Shown here: positions 1-12,389 of the stretch, in pieces | Layout: every line of letters starts with the position of its first letter | Numbering within the stretch: position 1 is the first letter of the stretch | Origin: Sisyra terminalis | Taxonomy: Eukaryota > Arthropoda > Insecta > Neuroptera > Sisyridae | Assembly: GCA_958496175.1 (NCBI GenBank) | Contig: OY292275.1 | Location: 46,081,701-46,145,700 of the forward strand | DNA: 64,000 nt | Direction: 5' to 3' | Made by a program: the position numbers and the translations under genes | The notes under the pieces: generated by a model | What the model saw: only the letters and a program-made list of their open reading frames with translations | Told to the model about the DNA's origin: nothing | Databases searched by the model: none

Positions 1-2439
1 AAACATTTGCGATTTTGTTTTTTTTTCTGTGCTTAGTTTATTTCGAACATAAACAAATGAGTCGCGCCCCGCGTATTTTTAAATAAGTTTTGATTTGAAC
101 TGATGATATTTTCCGTTAAACTTGTCCGGTCTTCGTTGGGGTTAAAGTTTTTTTTTTCTTGGAATTTTTTTCCGATGAGTCAGGATCACGAATAAATTGT
201 CTTTGGGAATTTCTCGACATTAATCATTTGAAAACGAAAGTTTCGATCCTAATAAATACCTTTGTAATGATTCAAAGGATATTTCAGTAACATACTTTTC
301 AGTAATAAATCAAAAAGAAAGTCCTACTTGTTCTAGTAAATGAAATTATGCAATTTATCAAATACCACGAATTTCCTGTGTAATGCAACAATTATTGCAA
401 TTGATGCATTTATGCATTGTGAAAGATAAAAGGCGCATATCATAGCATTGTCTCATAAAGGTAGATATATAAAACAATTAACAGAATATGACGTGTATTT
501 AATGCTTTTTTCCCATCTCGATCTAACCAACAGAAGAGGCCTGATGGCGTCTTTCTCAGACGTTTTGGCTTTTGTAAAATTATCAACGAATAAATTACAT
601 GCAGTTTTGCGTTTATGCATTCTTTTGGCTATGTGTTCTTTTTCTGTATGTCAGTGGTTTTTCATTTTCATTTTTGCTTTCTTCATCGAATTGAGTCGAG
701 ATTGAGGAGCAAGCAGGAAAAATGCGACCAGACCAGAAGCAGGGAGTGAAGATATGGAGAGTTTATTAAGACGCATTGTCATTAACATTCCAAATAATTG
801 TATCCGTTTGACATTAAATATTGGAAAAAGAATGTTGAAAGAGATTATCGTCGTGGTTTGTAATATCATTATGAAGGCATTTGGGGAATTTTTGGCTGAT
901 TTTTGGCCTTTTTTGTCGGAGAAATTGTTTTTTATCTGTTTTCGATTACTTAATTAAAACATCCTTCCCTCTACCGTCTTTTTTTGGAAAACAGTATAGG
1001 AAATTTGAATTTAAGTTTTTGAAAACTTGTTATGGAAATTATAGACAAAGAATTATGTTTATTGGTCTGTATGATGTGACTTTTTGACAAAATCAATGCT
1101 ACAGTGTGAAATATTGCATTAACAATTTATAAAAATTCCTTATTTTTTTCCAAAAACGTCTAGCCATATCAATGTTCATTCATTTAGCTTCTAATTGTAT
1201 TACAAAGTAGAAAAAAAAACAATAGGATTTGTCATATTAACCGGTCGTTTAAGTATAATTTCATTTACATTTTGTATTGTAATCGTATATTTTGTATAGT
1301 TATATTATATTTTGTATAGTTAAAATACATTGAAGTATGCAACTTACGTATTTCCAGTTATAATAGAGTTGTTCTGTTTTGTCCGGTCCAAATACAACAA
1401 GACAATTGACTATTCCGGATACACGTAGTGTGAAAGGGGCCTAATTTTTGTTAAAAATTGTTACATGTTTTTATACTACTAAAACTAAGGTTCTGTTTCT
1501 CTATATCTTTAAAAACAAGTCATTCGCTAACATATCTTAGTGCCAAATTCAACAGTTTAATGTAGGAAAAACTGATTTTTACAAACGAATAAAATCTAAG
1601 TGTGGAAAGCATGGAATACTCTTTTGTTTTTTGGTAGTTAAAAAAGTTAGCTGAGGTACAAATTAAAACTATAAATTCCTTTTTTTGAGGAAACTCTGTT
1701 AATTTTTTTTCTAGCTTTACTAATTTATTACTTTTATCAACATTTCCGTCTTCATGTACCACCTGTCATTGGACACAACTAACCCACGAGTATTGTAAGT
1801 GTGACATATTGCAATTATTGCCAAGAGGCAGGTGGTGCAAAAACAAAATTTGTAAATAAAAAAAAATATACCACCCAAAAGCCTATCCGAAAGATAATGA
1901 TTTCTTTACTAATTTACTATTTTATTAATTATTTACCTACTCCAAACTTGTTTATCACAAATAAAATGTATATTTTCGTAAATGTCTGCAAATTTCCTAT
2001 CCATTGGCAAAATAAACTTTCTTGGTTAATCAGTAAATGATGTATTATACCATCAAATGTTTATCTAATCAAAAATTGTCATACGTTCATAACAATTTTT
2101 CTATAAATCGTAGGATATTTGTATTAGATAACATGAAGTACACGTTTGAAAAAGAAAAACCCAATGAATATTATTTCCGTATAATTGAACTGTTGATATT
2201 ATGGTTAAAGAAAAAAATATAAATCAAATAATAAGAAAAGAAATTTTCAATGGAAAAACACATGCGCAATAAAAATTAGTAGGTATTCTAAGTCAGAAAT
2301 TCTTAAAAACTTAGTTATTAATTAAATAAATATTGAAATGACGCTTTAGCAAAGAAAGCGGTAAGAGGTGTCACTAAGCCGCTTACTGTGCCTCCTTCCA
2401 CTAAAACACTCGTCTGAATCTATATAATTAATTATTTCT

Positions 2440-3010
2440 TCTTCCTATTCTTTGTTCTGGGTACCTCTCCTAAGAATCCCTCCATGCTGCGTCCTAAAAA
2501 GCACAATTTAGGCGCCTCAAATGACTATTTCGTTCCAGCTTTGTTTCTAGATTTCTAGTTCCAATTGGTTGGATTTCTTTCTGCGATAAATCTCAGCAGT
2601 CAATTGGATCTTTATGTTTATTTTTCATCTCATACCCATGGTGACTTAGGAGAACTGAGACGGCTTTGAGTCATAACTGAGCAGTTAAACAATACGTGGG
2701 AGACAGTTTCCTCACCACATTTCCTGCATGCACTTGATTCTGTATTTTTCTCTATAGTTTGGAGATGCTTTCTCAAATTGTAGTCTACCGTTAGTAGCGT
2801 TTTGATTTTCTTTCTCCTTGGGGTTAGTTTAATTATGTTTTTTAGAGTTTTTTTTTACCATATCCTTTAAGAGTTGGCTTCCTGAGTAATTATTCCAGGA
2901 TTTTATTTGCTCATTTTCAGTCCATTCGGCTCTTTGATTTAACGTTGTGCAGATTGGCATTCCTATAGTCGGTTCTGGATCCATAAATGACATACTGCTC
3001 TTCTGGGTAA
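2440..3010 (-). mobile_element. 5'-truncated LINE (RNase H and C-terminal zinc-knuckle end)
   Basis: Read on the - strand, the segment starts with MDPEPTIGMPICTTLNQRAE, corresponding to the GPEP-IGI stretch that follows the GNE-AD box of LINE RNase H domains. Then comes KSWNNYSGSQLLKDMVKK. After a frameshift it reads KIKTLLTVDYNLRKHLQ and CRKCGEETVSHVLFNC, the typical C-x2-C-x6-H-x4-C knuckle of ORF2 C-termini, and stops at 2630. Truncation just upstream of 3010 is the usual 5' truncation. Clade: RNase H-bearing I/Jockey/R1-like (inference). Inactive. Confidence 0.75.
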
Positions 3011-4358
3011 GGGTAAAACCTTGTTTATTATCCCTATTACTCTTCTGTAGGATAATAGCCTTGATTTGAAACCCATTGAAAATATGTGGAAGTTGCAGAA
3101 GAAAAAAGTAGCTAGAGGTGGTCACAGCAGAAAAATAGCCTTTAGAAAAAATTTTAACGTATGGAATCATCATCAACAAATACAGCAGAAGGTATTGTCC
3201 TACATAGACAGCATACTGCGCAGAATTGGAACTTAAATATCAGTAAACGAGCTTTCAATTAAATATTAAACCAATCAGCTTGCCATAATTAAGATGTTAA
3301 TTAAATGAAAATGTTTACTTAATTTGATGGTAAAAATTCATTTTTTAGTAAATATGATTTTTGGTCACGCTATTTGGTAATAAACGTAATCAATAAAATT
3401 TGTACAGGAAACTTAATCCTAATCAAAAATATGTACCCAAAATAAAATAGCTCCTACTGCAGGTTTTATACAAAACCTATAGTGCGTCTTTTAATATGGT
3501 CAGGGACTGTAATCAGCAAGTACGATTTAATAAATCTTTCTGCTAGCAAAAAAATATAATTCTACGGTTTTTTTTTTGGTGTCTTACAACAATAATAAGT
3601 TCATATTCCTCTGAACCCTTTAAAAAAGTTTTCAAATCTTTTTCTTGTAATTTCAAATATGTAGTAGAATATATAAATACATAATCACATAAAAAACCAA
3701 ATAACTTAAATAAAGTTTTCCTTTTTTTATGAACATGTAAGAAAAGTGTATATTTTTATAGAAAAAATTATGATATGGCCAGGGACTGTATGTACTTAAA
3801 TTTGAAAGATTTTTTTTTCAAAAGAAATAATCAAAATTTGGATTCCTAAATAGTAAAGATTCCCGACCCCTGTACTAAACCATAACTAAACAATTTTTTT
3901 CAAACTACTTCTTGAACTTCTTTGTTTCTAAATCGATAATCGTTAGATAAGTGCAACCATGGTAAGTTGGATTCGCTATGTGTTAAACGAAGAACTTGAA
4001 AAAGTTGCCTATCCAAACAAAAATTCTTTCCTCAAAAATTCGAGTAGAGTTTCTCTCTGAAACACGCAATAAAATCTTATTATACATTACAATCCCAAAA
4101 ATTCAAGTTTTATTTTCATTTTTTCGTACTCGAATCGCCTCATTATTTGAATTTAATGCGGCAAATATGTACTCAGATGACTCATTTGAGTACTTTTAAC
4201 TTTGAGCCTCGTCTTTCCTCTCGCTGCTATTCTGATAATAATCGTCTATATGTATATGTGTGGTTCTCATTATCGAGCAAAGAATTGCAACTAACTGTTT
4301 TATACGATCGACTCTGGCAAAGGGTTGACTCATTGTATGTTTGGATAGTACGAATTAT

Positions 4359-4808
4359 TTATGGCATACGATACGCAAGTTGGGTGATAGTTTTCAATGA
4401 TTCACTGAAAGATTTTTTTCCTATGAGAAATAACATCTCATTAGTTGTTTTGTGACTAAAACTTGTCTTAGGATCTAACAAAAAAACAGGTGGTTGATCT
4501 TTTGAGGTGTTGGAGAAAACTGCCTTGATCTTTTCACTATTGAATATTTGATAGGTTTTTCCCCAGGTTTTGTTGGATTTTATATTAGTGTTAGTTATCT
4601 TGTAAGCGTAAGAAGAGATAAAAGGATCAATGTGCTTTTTTAGGGCTTGGCTAGTTGAAAATGTTGCAAGGTTTTGATAATAAAATTTATTGATTTTGTG
4701 TATTGAAGTGAAAATTTTTTTTAAAGAAAATACCATCTCTTGAGAAACATTTTCCTCACGTGTCTCTTTTTCAATTAAAAAAAAAAACACAAAACTCGAA
4801 TCGATCAA
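4359..4808 (-). CDS. orphan open reading frame, unknown
   Basis: The longest open frame outside the two genes, about 149 codons. The first ATG gives roughly 124 residues starting MVFSLKKIFTSIHKINKFYY and the frame ends ESLKTITQLAYRMP. It is Lys/Ser/Thr-rich and has no domain I recognise. It has no clear splice context or promoter. In DNA this AT-rich such a frame is uncommon but possible by chance. It could be a remnant of a transposon gene. Confidence 0.2.
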   Translation of the reverse strand: MIDSSFVFFFLIEKETREENVSQEMVFSLKKIFTSIHKINKFYYQNLATFSTSQALKKHIDPFISSYAYKITNTNIKSNKTWGKTYQIFNSEKIKAVFSNTSKDQPPVFLLDPKTSFSHKTTNEMLFLIGKKSFSESLKTITQLAYRMP

Positions 4809-5168
4809 TCATGTGGTTTGTAATTTGATATGAGGACAATTAAAAGAAAAAAAAATTCTCCATTTAGTTCAATTAAATCTGACAAATGCGACAGAAAATT
4901 GGGTTTATATATTGGTTTTCGGTTGAGAATTTCGTCTCTCGACTTTTAATCAGTCGAAAAGTGATTGGTTTATATAGGTGATTCAAAATTCTGTGAACAT
5001 AATTTGAGATGATACCTTTTGCAATCATAATAAGATTATATTTTACTATTTACGGAAAAAAATTTGCAAGTCCCCTTTTTAAAATTAATTTTTTGCGTTG
5101 GAAAAATTTTAAATTTCTTTCAGCGCTAATGGAAGTAAGATTTACTTTTTCATTAACAAAAGCCCAAC

Positions 5169-5348
5169 GTGAAGGATATATCAGGATCTGGTAGACCAAA
5201 TAAATTAGCAGTGTTTTACTTCATATATTTCAATTGCAACGTTTCGTTAAAGAAGTTGGAATAACATCAACGAAACGTTGCAATTGAAATAAATGAAGTA
5301 AAACACTGCTAATTTATTTGGTCTACCACATACTGATATATCCTTCAC
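5169..5348. repeat. long hairpin with 80-bp arms
   Basis: Arms 5169-5248 and 5269-5348 are reverse complements with only a few mismatches, around a 20-bp loop. The arm core includes AGTAAAACACTGCTAATTTA and GCAACGTTTCGTT. No TIR-type boundary is obvious. It may be a snap-back MITE or a template-switch inversion, and an RNA copy would fold into a near-perfect hairpin. Confidence 0.85.
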
Positions 5349-5454
5349 ATTATCGATTTAGACATCATCGATTTAGACCTGAAAAAATGGAAATCAAAAG
5401 CTCAATGTTTTCATTGTGATGAACCATTCGTAGATTATATAAGAGACTTTAAAG

Positions 5455-5711
5455 CAGCGGTTCTTAACCTTGGTTCAATCGAGCCCCAGAGGTTCGATGA
5501 GTCAGTCTTGCGGGTTCGATGGGTTTTTAATGGTTTTGTTCTTTGTTCTTAATAGTTTTATTCCTTTGGTGCATTTATGTATAAAAATATACCTATGTTT
5601 TGAGTTTGAAAAAGTCATATTCTTTCATATTTTTCCAATTTAGAAGGGTTCGATGAATGCACCTATCAAACTGGTGGGAGTCAGTACCTCCAACAGGCTT
5701 AAGAACCACGG
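5455..5711. mobile_element. hAT-type MITE (CAGCGGTTCTTAACC family)
   Basis: Ends CAGCGGTTCTTAACC and GGCTTAAGAACCACGG are inverted. Flanks CTTTAAAG (5447-5454) and CCTTAAAG (5712-5719) form an 8-bp target duplication with one mismatch. Internal GGTTCGATGAGTCAGTCTTG also occurs, inverted, in the copy at 12106. No transposase. About 257 bp. Confidence 0.75.
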
Positions 5712-6039
5712 CCTTAAAGCATATATAAAAAAGATCACATTTTTTTTTTGTTCCGATGACAATGCTATTACACCATATTAAAATACGGAAGGAACCAGAA
5801 ACTCTGAATTCAAACAATATAATCCAATTGGCTATGAAAACTATCAATTATATCTGTTGCATTTTGTTGATACAACTAATCGTTAGCAGGAAAATATCAG
5901 ATAATTATCTAAACATTAAAACTGAATGGGCTGCAGTCCATTTTTTTTTTCTCTTTTGTTTATTGGCTTGTAATTGAAATCTTCAGTAGAAGAGATCATA
6001 TATTGCATTATATATTGCAGTATTAAGAATTATTCTGTT

Positions 6040-6720
6040 TCCTGAACCCCTGTTGCACCGATTTAAGCCGGGACCTGAACAAATTTCATCAGCCTTTATA
6101 TAAAGTGCCTATCGACCAGTTCTGAACTAAGATTAATCACTCCTAGTTCCTAAAATCGGAACTCTGTTAGGATAATCCCTTTCAATGATATGTCGGAAGT
6201 AATTTCGGCCTCTGCTTAATAACCAAAAAAAAAAACCTGAATGTTGAAGAATGCATATGTACTCCAATAGTAGGCAGACGTTTCTTCATAGACCCGTTAT
6301 TAACAATTGTGGCCGGACTTCTCGTTGGTTTCAAAACTTCAGTAATTATATTCAGGAAAATCTCTATCGTCTTCTTTGAGTATTTTTACGGCACTTTGTT
6401 AATCCACAAGGAACAATCCAATCTTTAATGGTCTTATTGCCGGCCTTGTGGTTCTAAGTACTGGTTATAGATCAATGAATAGTATCACAGATCTCGGATA
6501 AGCAAGGAAGTCTGTCCTGTTATTACCATTTATATTTTTTATAACCGATTCCTCCTCCCCAAGTTAACCTGGTTTCTGATTACCAGATCAGCAAAGGGCT
6601 TACCTACATTCCCAGATCAGTTTGAAACTGACAAGGAAAGCCTGGTTTTTGATGATTATGTAACTCTTGATTTATTTCAAATCCTTTCTCAAGTACAGGA
6701 CAACAGTTCAACATTTATGT
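6040..6720 (+). pseudogene. decayed coding-like segment, unidentified
   Basis: Base composition is less AT-rich than the surroundings. Frames broken by stops still give protein-like pieces: PLLTIVAGLLVGFKTSVIIF, NPIFNGLIAGLVVLSTGYRS and FETDKESLVFDDYVTLDLFQ. The first two are membrane-like. No intact start, splice or stop structure is visible. It could be a dead transposon gene or a processed pseudogene. Confidence 0.3.
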
Positions 6721-6904
6721 TATATTTTACATGAATCCACTAACAAAAAGTTGGTCAGTTTGTCCTTTTCACATAAATAATACAGACTAAAAATATATAT
6801 TAACACTCTTCGTGAATGTAACCCTACAATATGACCATATTGCCCTTTCGTTCATCACAGTTTACTCATGTACAATTTGTATCATAGTGTCAATTTAAAA
6901 TCGT

Positions 6905-7068
6905 TGTTTTTTATTGTTATTTACTGTGGCTTTATAACTACTAAGGTCTTTGGTGACTCTAGAGTTAATAAAAATCGAGAAATATCGAAATTTTGATCGG
7001 TACAAGATACGATTCCAACACCTATCAGTTTTGGAGTGGCCATCTTGATCACTCGGCCACCAGTTGGC
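6905..7068 (-). mobile_element. tRNA-derived SINE, copy 1
   Basis: The - strand begins GCCAACTGGTGGCCGAGTGA, with a clear pol III box A (TGGCCGAGTG) of tRNA-Ser/Leu type, then a degenerate B box near 7010. The tail ends in an A-rich AATAACAATAAAAAAC. The body shares ACTCTAGAGTTAATAAAAAT (+ strand) with copy 3. It is not a functional tRNA gene because no acceptor or anticodon stem is formed. Confidence 0.75.
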
Positions 7069-8840
7069 ACAAGGTACAGAAATTTTAAATTATTTCATAG
7101 CCAACTAGATGGTTATATTAGGTAAAACATCGGCCTGAAGAAAATTCCATATTAGCCTCTTCAAAATATATTTACATTTTTCTCTGCAGTTTTACTATAT
7201 TCTTATTTATTTATTGAAGTAAAAGATGAATACTTTTTGAAAAAAATTTGAACTTGGATATGTTGAGACGATTTCATTTGTAATCCTAGTTACAACTAAC
7301 AATGGTTGCGTTTTAGGAGCGAAATACACTGTAATTTTACATATTAAAGTGTTAAAGATATTAAAATATATAGGCTCTAGAAGCTGAATGGAGACCTCAC
7401 GTTGGTTCAGATTTTAGAACTTGTTTTTATTGGAAAAATTCCCAAAAAAAATGCTTTTGCATATTTACCATATCTACTAAAATAAGTGTAATGAGTTTTA
7501 AATCACTCTATATATAAAGTATACAAGAATTCAACGCCTTCACTTCTTCTGATAACTGTACTTAACGTATTAATGTGCAAGAGATTTTGGACCAGACAAA
7601 ATCCTTGGAAATTTTTTTTCCCCAAATCACCCAACGCCTTATAAGTTTGAAATCAGAGCGTTGGAAATCGGTTCCGAAACCATCGATATTACCTTTTTGA
7701 ATATTTTAGTTTAACGGATTGAATAAACTTGATCGCGTTTTTTTTTTATTCAAAATAAATTATTTATGATATTGCAAATCGAACTGATCGCATTTCCTTA
7801 TATATAAAAACGAATAGTATCATATGACTAATCTAATTATAACGAGTTGATTAAAAATTTGGACATTTTTTCTTGGCAGGTTTTTTTTATTGTATTAGCG
7901 TACGCCTTTGGCGAATTCTATTGGGGGGAAGGTTTTAATTTAATCAATCAATTTTTTTCCAATCAGCAAATTTGCATTTAGTGCAAGCAGATGTAATTAA
8001 ATGCAAGGCTTTCAGAATATCACTTACTCTTAATTATAACGCTTAAACATCAAACCTAATAATTTAAATACGCTCATTTTAAAAAACTTAATTTTTTGGA
8101 TAGTAATTTCTGAGATTAAGACTTGGTATTAGACTTGAATTTTTGTGTGGGCATATTACTAGTTTCTATTATCAGTATTTTTCAATGTCACAAATGAAAA
8201 AAAGTTTAAAAAAAACAATAAATGTTTGTTTTGTAATTAAATTAAAGTGGAATGACTGAAAAACTAGTATAAAGCAAATATAAAAACGCTTACGCCATAA
8301 TTTATTTTATTACGATTCGTTTTATAGGCATTTTTTGAAGAAGTTTCTTTCAAGAAAAAATTAATACATCAACATAATTGTTGTTTAATTCTGTAAATTT
8401 TATGACTGCCAAATAATCGGCTGAGATTGAATACATATTTATGTATTATATTTGGTGTAATTAGGACATTTATTTCTTGAGGATCTAAAGAATTTGGATA
8501 GTTTGAGAAATGATTTGAACTGCAAAGGAATTTTTTGTTGGCTACATTGGATGAAGTAATATAAAGTAGTAGGTATTATAAAAGTAGAAGTTTAATATGA
8601 AGACAACATTTTATAAGTTCTTATCATTCTTTGGGTTTAACAGAGCCAGGAACGTTTACCATGATAAGAATTAAAAGCTTCCATTTTATTGCTGTATAAA
8701 AATGGAACAGCGTTTTTAGTAAAACGTATGGCTACTCAATTAGTTTCAAGTTTTTTTTTTGGCTATTTAATAGATAAAACCATATTTTTTACTCAGAACT
8801 ATGTCTATAAGATGTAGGTACTCGGTATACTTCTTTTAAG

Positions 8841-9013
8841 CAGGCCATTCACACTCCGACTTGCAGTCCAACTTGTGGTCCGACTTTTGAAGTTGGATCT
8901 AAAGTCAGACCGTGAATGGTGTTGTTGGAAGTTGGATGTCTAGTCGGATCATTTAGGCGTACCAACTAGTAGTCCGACTAGCAGTACTGCAAGTCGGAGC
9001 GTTAATGGCATAC
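8841..9013. mobile_element. MITE with repeated AGTCGGA motif
   Basis: Terminal inverted repeats of about 25 bp: GGCCATTCACACTCCGACTT at the left and, reverse-complemented, TGCCATTAACGCTCCGACTT at the right. The interior contains several more copies of the CCGACTTG/AGTCGGA motif in both orientations, so the short element is strongly self-complementary. About 170 bp. Superfamily not assigned. Confidence 0.7.
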
Positions 9014-11947
9014 TTTAGTTCTACTAACGTTGGCAATTACATGGGCAAGTTGATTACGATTTTTGGTTAATTTAAACAATTGTACAGCACTACATGTACC
9101 AGTCCAATCGCGAATGTTTTTAACCCATGAAATCTGCTTTCTTCCCTGTAGCCCTCGATTTTACCTTTGCTTATGATCTGGAAGATTCTGCATTCGCCTC
9201 ATCTCAGAACATACCTTACGTACGAAACCTTCCTTGTTTTAATAGTTGAAAAAAATCCCAAAAAAAATATTTGAATGGTCCATTGCAATAATGATGAACG
9301 TCCTTTTTGTCTAGGAAATGCCTAGGTGGGTCATGGTCCAAAATCGGATGGGAACCATGGACCTAGACCATCTAGACAATCTATATCGCAGGTATTGCGA
9401 GACAACGGATGGACATTTATCATTATTGCCGTAAACACGTGGATGCTGAGCATTCTACCTATGTACCTACCCAATTTTCAAAAAGCTGTTTATTTCGGGA
9501 ATTTAAACGATATTGCTGAGTTTGCAAATAAGATTATAAACTAAACATATCTACTATCCGGATGACATATTTAAAATTACATTAATTTTGGACATTCATC
9601 ATTATTGCAGTGGACCCTTCATTTACTTTCCTGGTACTTTTTTCAGCCTAATAGAATACATAAACCAAAGTACTATGGCTACAAATAAGCAAATATTGAA
9701 GCAAATTTTATTGAGATTTGATGTTTCTATTAATACTTAGGTTTTCTGCAGATATGTAATTAAGTAAATTTATAGACACTACCTCCTTATAGTAAGGTAA
9801 AACAACAAAAAAAGGAAATTATAATCTACAGTCTACATTTTTATAGCACCTACCATACGTAATCATGAATGGTCTCTTATTTATACCTTAAACCTTAAGC
9901 CACTAATAAGTCAATACAAAAATCAATAATAGTCCTTTCACTAAGCAGTCATAACAAATGCATGTAATCTATGTCTACCTCCTGCTTGCCTGAGCTGTCC
10001 ATTGCTTATATTTAAGTATAAAATAAAAGACATAACAAGAAACTGAAAAAGAATATCTTTGTTTTGGCAAAAGAAAAAAAAATACTTTTATAGTAGAGCA
10101 ATTCTACATCTTCAAACTCTCCACCAATTATATCACAGGACAAAACCTATCGTACGTGTTTTTATTTTTTTATTTTCTGATATAGTTTAATTTCATAATC
10201 AGGGCTGCCCAACATGAAGTCACGGAGCCCAAACTTCAAAAAAGATGCCTGAAAACGGAAATTAACGAATCGTTGTTGAAAAAAAAGTATATAGTTTATG
10301 TGATGTGATCTTTAGGTTTCTCTAAGTTGGACACATAAGGGGTCATTCATAAATTAGGTTGGGTATTTAGGGGGAGTTCTATTTTAACTTATGAAAATGA
10401 TATTGCTTTGTCTTACTAAGAGAAGAAAGACTTAAAAAAGGCAAAAATTGCCTTATATAATTTATGATTGACTCATAACGGAGTGGTTAAACTTAATATT
10501 GGTATGATCAACAATAATTTTTCTTATTTCTTCGCAATCATCCTCGAAAAATGAGTTAAATCAAAAAACAAATTCAAATTTAAAGAGAGAATAAGTAGAA
10601 GGAAATATTAGAAGCATTTTGGAAATCGGTAATATCCGTTGTAGAATAGATAGATGTTTAATTTTAAATTCAAGTCTCGTTGTCTACTAAATTTTAAGTA
10701 CACATTTTCTAAAAAATACCAAAAAATTATTTAAAATTCCTGCGATCTACCGTTTCCCCACCGCTACTCTATACTCTACAATTTTCATCATTAGGCCTCC
10801 ATATAATTATCTTAATTCTGTCAGAAATTATCAAATAAATGTCAAAAACGTTTGCGAACTATCAAAAGTGATAATATCTAATTATAACAACATATCCCAG
10901 AGCTGATAGATACAATTGCTGAAAGACATTTATACAAAGGCACAATATTTAAAGTTTTTGAATTTGATTTGATTTTAATAGTTTAAAAAATCCAAAAAAA
11001 AAAATACCAAAAGGACTTAATAACTGAGATTTAAATGAACTATACATTGAATCTTCATTTATTTTGAATAAAAAAAAAATCCTCAGTTGGCTCATTTTTA
11101 GCTTAATTTTCATTCAATATAATATGTCGACAAAAAAGTTCTCAAGTATCGGTTTAAAACTGCATATTTTTTTTCTTTTTGGTCACACCCGTTTGTCTCC
11201 GAGGTATCATTTGCAAATTGTTGCATCTTGAAAAGTACTTGTTGGTGAAGTGCTGATTAAGCACTGTACTTGATCTTCGGTAACGTGTGTACAAGCGGAC
11301 ATTAACACTGATACCATGTCTTTATAAATTCGAAATTTCCTTCCCAACAATAACTAAATAATATGATTTAAGTATTATGCCTTTTTAGGAACCAAAGTTG
11401 AATCAATTTTCATAATAATTTGTATTAATTGTATTCAGTTAATGCCAATTTTGTTAAAGATGGTGTTACTGTAATTCATACGAATGAATTAGTAGATTGA
11501 AATGTATTGAAATAGTATTTTCCACGAAAAGTATGTAGTTTTTCATCTTCAAGATACTATCGAATAGCGTAAAATATTCTGCCAATTTTCCCTGTGTTCA
11601 GATCAATGTTTTATCAGGGTTAATTCAATGGTTAATCCATCCAATTACCGAATGTAATTGTCAGCTTATTCCAATCAGATTATTTCTCCCCTCAATTACT
11701 GTAAACGTAATGAATGCATTGCCTGTCTATAGGGTTTTTATTTAAGGGGGTGATGCTGATTGATAGCTTTATCAGATAAAATGAAGATTTCCGTTTCTTT
11801 AACTTTTTTTGCACATAAAACTGTCTTTCATAAACCTGTATGACATAAACAAAGCTATTTAGAAGGATTTATTCGTTTTGGGGTTTTAAAGACTTGAAAT
11901 TTATTAATGACATTTTTTATGAGGCTTATTGAAATATAAATAAAAAA

Positions 11948-11948
<1 letters not shown>

Positions 11949-11973
<25 letters not shown>
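11949..11973. repeat. AT dinucleotide microsatellite
   Basis: About twelve uninterrupted AT units following an A-rich run. Simple sequence with no further signal. Confidence 0.9.
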
Positions 11974-11978
<5 letters not shown>

Positions 11979-12105
11979 TTTATGACGACTTATTTTCTGT
12001 TGGTAGGAAAGGGTTGGATATAAAAACTCCTATTTATCAAAGGTTAACACTTTAAAAAAATGATCGAAATTCATTGGCATAGCGAAATTCACGAATTGTC
12101 TAGAT

Positions 12106-12310
12106 CAGTGGTTCTTAACCTTGTTGGAAGTACTGATTTCCATCAGTTTCATATGAACATTCACCGAACCTTTCTTTGAAAAATGAAATATGTATTTTTT
12201 CAATAAAAAACAAAAGTCTTTATTTATATATATAGTAAGCGCACAAAGTGGAAAACCCCATCAAAACATGATAGCCGTCGAACCTGTAAGACTGACTCAC
12301 CGAACCTCTG
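12106..12310. mobile_element. hAT-type MITE, second copy of the same family
   Basis: Starts CAGTGGTTCTTAACCTTG and ends CACCGAACCTCTG. Its right part, read in reverse complement (CAGAGGTTCGGTGAGTCAGT), matches the left interior of the copy at 5455, so the two copies differ by an internal rearrangement. Target duplication not clear. Confidence 0.65.
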
Positions 12311-12389
12311 ATCTAGGTTTATCAAGTTGTTATATACACATACCCATTTAAGTCTTCGCAAGTATTTTTTACGAGGCGATGGTTTCTTG

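Noticed and set aside
3494..3790. Direct repeat ATATGGYCAGGGACTGTA 280 bp apart as possible LTRs
   Set aside because: Only about 18 bp are shared and no LTR body or coding region lies between, so a retrovirus-like element is not supported.
6905..7068. Possible functional tRNA-Ser gene
   Set aside because: Only the 5' half resembles a tRNA. The 3' acceptor, T-arm and anticodon stem do not form, and similar copies elsewhere show it is a SINE.
9326..9544. 72-codon open frame with a hydrophobic middle
   Set aside because: No recognised domain, no splice or promoter context, and low length for this base composition. It remains a chance frame.
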